Source: Alnus glutinosa
Lineage: Eukaryota > Streptophyta > Magnoliopsida > Fagales > Betulaceae
Assembly (NCBI RefSeq): GCF_958979055.1
Contig: NC_084886.1
Coordinates: 47,013,154 to 47,077,153 of the forward strand
Direction of reading: 5' to 3'
Length of the DNA: 64,000 nucleotides
Shown here: positions 60,923-64,000 of the stretch, in pieces
Layout: the number at the start of each line of letters is the position of its first letter
Numbering within the stretch: the stretch's first letter is position 1
Position numbers and translations under genes: made by a program
The notes under the pieces: model-generated
Told to the model about the DNA's origin: nothing
The model's input: only the letters and a program-made list of their open reading frames with translations
Databases searched by the model: none

Positions 60923-63900
60923 ATGGAATTGTCTTCTGCGACTCTCCAAACCTCTTGCTCTTTAAGAACCCCCACCCTCGCTACCAGAGCCCCTTCTATC
61001 TCTTTGGTCAGAAACTCAGCTCCAATTTCCCTTTGTTCCTCTTCTCGAACCAAAGGTAAGAAGCTAATCTTGTTTTAGCAAGCTAATCCCTAGTCTTGAT
61101 AAGCCTTCTGTCTTTTATGCTACATTGCTGGGCTCTAAATTTCAGTTCACAGTCCCTTTTCCATTCCGTGATTTTTTTTAAAAAAATTTTGTAATATTGT
61201 TTTCGTGTTATTGTGATTGTAATTGATGATTATTTGTATGCCCAGCTTGTCGGTTGGTGATTAATCCGCTCAGGCGGCGACGTTCCACTGTTGCTGCTGT
61301 TGTTGGTGACACAACTGCTGTACCAAATGATTGTAGTGGAGGGCAACAGTTATCGGTTTCTGGTTCTTCCGGTCCCTTGCCGGTTCGGGATGAGGAGGAT
61401 GGTGTTGAGGGCTTGGATGACGGCAAAATGGTCCGAGTATGTGACAAGCTGATCGAGGTTTTCCTGGTCGACAAGCCCAATCCGACCGACTGGAGAAGGT
61501 TGTTAGCTTTCAGCAAGGAGTGGAGCAATTTACGGCCTCATTTCTATAAGCGTTGTCAGGACCGAGCGGATAGTCAGGATGATCCAGGAATGAAGCACAA
61601 GCTACTCCGGCTTGGAAGGAAGCTAAAAGAGGTGAGCTTTGCAATTTGTAGATTGACCCTTTTGAGAGTAGAAATAATATCTTAGATATTGTTAATTTTA
61701 GGTAACATGTATTTTATTGGTATATGGGAATAGGAAGAGTGTTATGTTTTCTGATGATCATAATAAGAACTTACTTATTGTGCGCGCGCGCGCACACACA
61801 CACATATATATATAAATATTTGATACCTTTATAAATGTTTGATCGTATGCAAAGAGCGGAGGATATTTACAATATCTAGATATAGAGATAATTGTGGATG
61901 CATTCTTCCCACATTCCTTGACGGCAACAGTATATTTTGATTAGTCACACCATTCATTAAAAAAAAAAAAAATACTAGGAGAGAGAGAGAGTTGTTGGTT
62001 TTTTTCATCTAGGGGTGGTGCTATGATTACTGGGCATGAGTTTGTGGTGTTATATGGGAATTTATTGGAAACTGCTTTTCCACAGATTGATGAAGATGTG
62101 CAAAGGCACAATGAGCTTCTTCAAGTGATCAGAGGATCACCATCAGAGATTAGCGAAGTTGTTGCCAGACGCCGTAAAGATTTCACCAAAGAATTTTTTG
62201 TACATCTTCACACAGTAGCTGAATCCTACTATGACAATCCAACAGAGCAAGATTGTGAGAATGAGTAAATTTTATTTGTATGACATATTTCTTTTTTATT
62301 TTCTATGTCATTGCTTGGTTTGCAGATCAAGAAATTTAGGGATGATTATCAGAATTTGTTTGTCCTCTTCTATGGTTCTAATCAGATGTTATTATGAAGC
62401 AATAGCTGTCATTAATGTACCAGCTATTGGCTTAATTTGCCTAATAGGTTATATTACCTCATGCATATTTGAATGCGTGGTCCAGGAATGTTTCTAGTCT
62501 CATGATTAGCGCAGGCAATGGCCTTCTGTACCCACCTTCTCAACCATATTGTACATGTCATATATTCCACAGAATAAAATAGTGACATCTCAATACTTAA
62601 TCAAAAAATGAAATGTTGACATCCCATCTGTTTCACTACCATTGCTATTCAAATCACAAAATGCATCATTTGCTCTGTAATTTTTCACAAATATGCTTAA
62701 GTTATGCAACTGGGAATGTGGGTTTATTGGCCCGGTTTCTTAGCCAAATTTCAGCTTGAAAGGAAAAGTAGGCCTACAAAACCAACCTGGCCTGACATTG
62801 CGGGCCTAGAAATGACCACTTTAGCAGGCCATTCCCATAACTTTCAACCTTAGATAAATGTTTATTACATTGTGGAAAGCGCTGATAATATTCGTTTTTT
62901 TTTTTTTTCTGTATGACTAGCTCTGGCAAAGCTAGGGAATACGTACTTGGCTGCTGTACAAGCACATGACACTGCAACTGAAAGTATTGAAGCACTAAAT
63001 GCTGCGGAGTTGAAATTCCAAGATATTATCAACTCTCCTTCTTTAGATGCTGCTTGCAGGAAGATAGACAATTTGGCTGAGAAAAATCAACTCGATTCAG
63101 CATTGGTGTTGATGATCACAAAGGCTTGGTCTGCTGCGAAGGAGTCGAACATGACGAAAGATGAGGTGAAGTAATTGCTGGTTTCGGAAAATGCCTATGA
63201 GTATATGTTCTATTTTTCTTATCTGGTACATTTAGTGCTGCAAATTTGATGCTAGGAACATAAGAAGATTCCAATCAAGTCAAACTGTCTTATTATCACT
63301 TTTTTGATTCATCTATTACAATATTTCAAACAAAAATAAAATGCTGATAGACCAGAAAGATTTGTATCTCTGTCATTGTGGTAAAAAGAAGTGATAGAGG
63401 ATGAGGGATCACATTGGAGGATGAAGAGAACATAATTTTCTGCTTATCGGGATGTGGGAGAAAGCGGGAAGAAAAGATCAATTTTGTTGTTCTCATTGTA
63501 CAAATGTCTATACAAATCTTTCATACACACACGCACACAGAAAAAAGATGGTATCAAATTGAGCCAATATAGCCTCTTCTAGAATAATTCTGTACATTTA
63601 ACCAGAAAAATATTTTAATTCTACATTTTAATTGCTACTTTAAACAAGATTTAATGCTTTCATGTATGTTATGTTAAAATACAGTTCGATTATTAATAGA
63701 TTTCTTTTTCATTGCAGGTAAAAGACATATTGTATCATTTATACACGACCGCTAGGGGTAATCTCCAGAGGAATATGCCAAAAGAGATTCGTATAGTTAA
63801 GTATCTTCTCACAATTGAGGATCCCGAGGAGCGGCTGTGTGCCTTGAAAGATGCATTTACTCCAGGAGAAGAACTTGAAGGACATGATGTAGACTGCCTA

Positions 63901-64000
63901 TACACGTATGCATTTGAAACTTAACTGCGTCAAATATTTTTTTGTTGCAATTTAATGATTCATCTGCAAGATTTGTGGAGTTCACTGATTGTCCACTGTT
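60923..64000 (+). CDS. Chloroplast protein of the At4g37920 family, 5' part (runs off window)
   Basis: Exons 60923-61055, 61246-61631, 62086-62254, 62921-63165 and 63718-63905, with a donor at 63,906; phase closes at each junction, and 373 residues are visible. The first ~60 residues (MELSSATLQTSCSLRTPTLA...) form a Ser/Thr-rich plastid transit peptide. The conserved body follows: MVRVCDKLIEVFLVDKPNPT, KHKLLRLGRKLKEIDEDVQR, RRKDFTKEFFVHLHTVAESY, ELKFQDIINSPSLDAACRKI, TKAWSAAKESNMTKDEVKDI and KEIRIVKYLLTIEDPEERLC. This is colinear with the uncharacterised Arabidopsis At4g37920 (about 427 aa), so about 50 residues should remain outside the window. It is mostly helical with no catalytic motif that I recognise. 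Function unknown; plastid location inferred from the N-terminus and the ortholog. Confidence 0.9.
61782..61815. repeat. Compound microsatellite (GC/GT)n-(CA)n-(TA)n
   Basis: TGTGCGCGCGCGCACACACA followed by CACATATATATATA, in intron 2 of the At4g37920-like gene. Alternating purine-pyrimidine throughout, so a Z-DNA-prone tract. Confidence 0.85.

Overview
The window is nuclear DNA of a eudicot plant, most likely a woody one. The genes are split by GT-AG introns of plant size, the background is AT-rich, and the space between genes is packed with MITEs, Mutator-like and hAT-like elements, copia pieces and LINE tails. The gene set (ALD1, SEL1/PDM1-type PPR, At4g37920-type plastid protein, GPAT2/3) is angiosperm. 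Several dispersed repeats resemble ones I associate with walnut/oak-type genomes, but that is recollection and not a test.

Layout. 1-9,000 (minus): the 5' part of a long NT-C2 coiled-coil protein gene with a two-exon leader and large introns carrying LINE debris. 9,000-12,700: intergenic, with a CCGG-rich repeat block and a copia LTR. 12,745-12,990 (minus): a small conserved protein of about 81 aa. 16,185-22,100 (minus): a complete ten-exon gene for ALD1, the lysine aminotransferase of the pipecolic acid defence pathway. 23,700-29,150: a dense cluster of fold-back elements, including a 1.56-kb palindrome with a 9-bp target duplication. 29,190-32,436 (plus): a TRM9/ALKBH8-type tRNA wobble-uridine methyltransferase. 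32,440-44,400: a gene-poor stretch with a complete non-autonomous hAT, a dead LINE 3' end and several MITEs. 44,468-46,135 (plus): a GPAT2/3-type glycerol-3-phosphate acyltransferase. 47,953-53,600 (minus): a six-coding-exon gene for a glutaredoxin-DEP-DUF547 protein. 54,600-56,170: a collapsed copia element. 56,817-58,679 (minus): an intronless PPR protein like SEL1/PDM1. 60,923 to the end (plus): an At4g37920-type chloroplast protein that runs off the window.

The genes do not form a pathway; this is ordinary plant gene order. Two are probably plastid-targeted (PPR and At4g37920-like), and ALD1 also carries a plastid-type N-terminus. Telo-box motifs sit in front of the tRNA methyltransferase and the At4g37920-like gene. 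I rebuilt exon structures by hand from reading frame, splice consensus and remembered family sequence; reading phase closes across every coding junction stated, but no transcript data were available.

I saw no novel multi-gene system. The most notable observations are the recurring micro-insertions (poly-T plus a GATAAGT-type end) flanked by 14-16 bp direct repeats, the large palindromic element, a PPT-LTR-PBS copia arrangement, and TIR elements that repeatedly carry GGTGG- or CCGG-rich cores.
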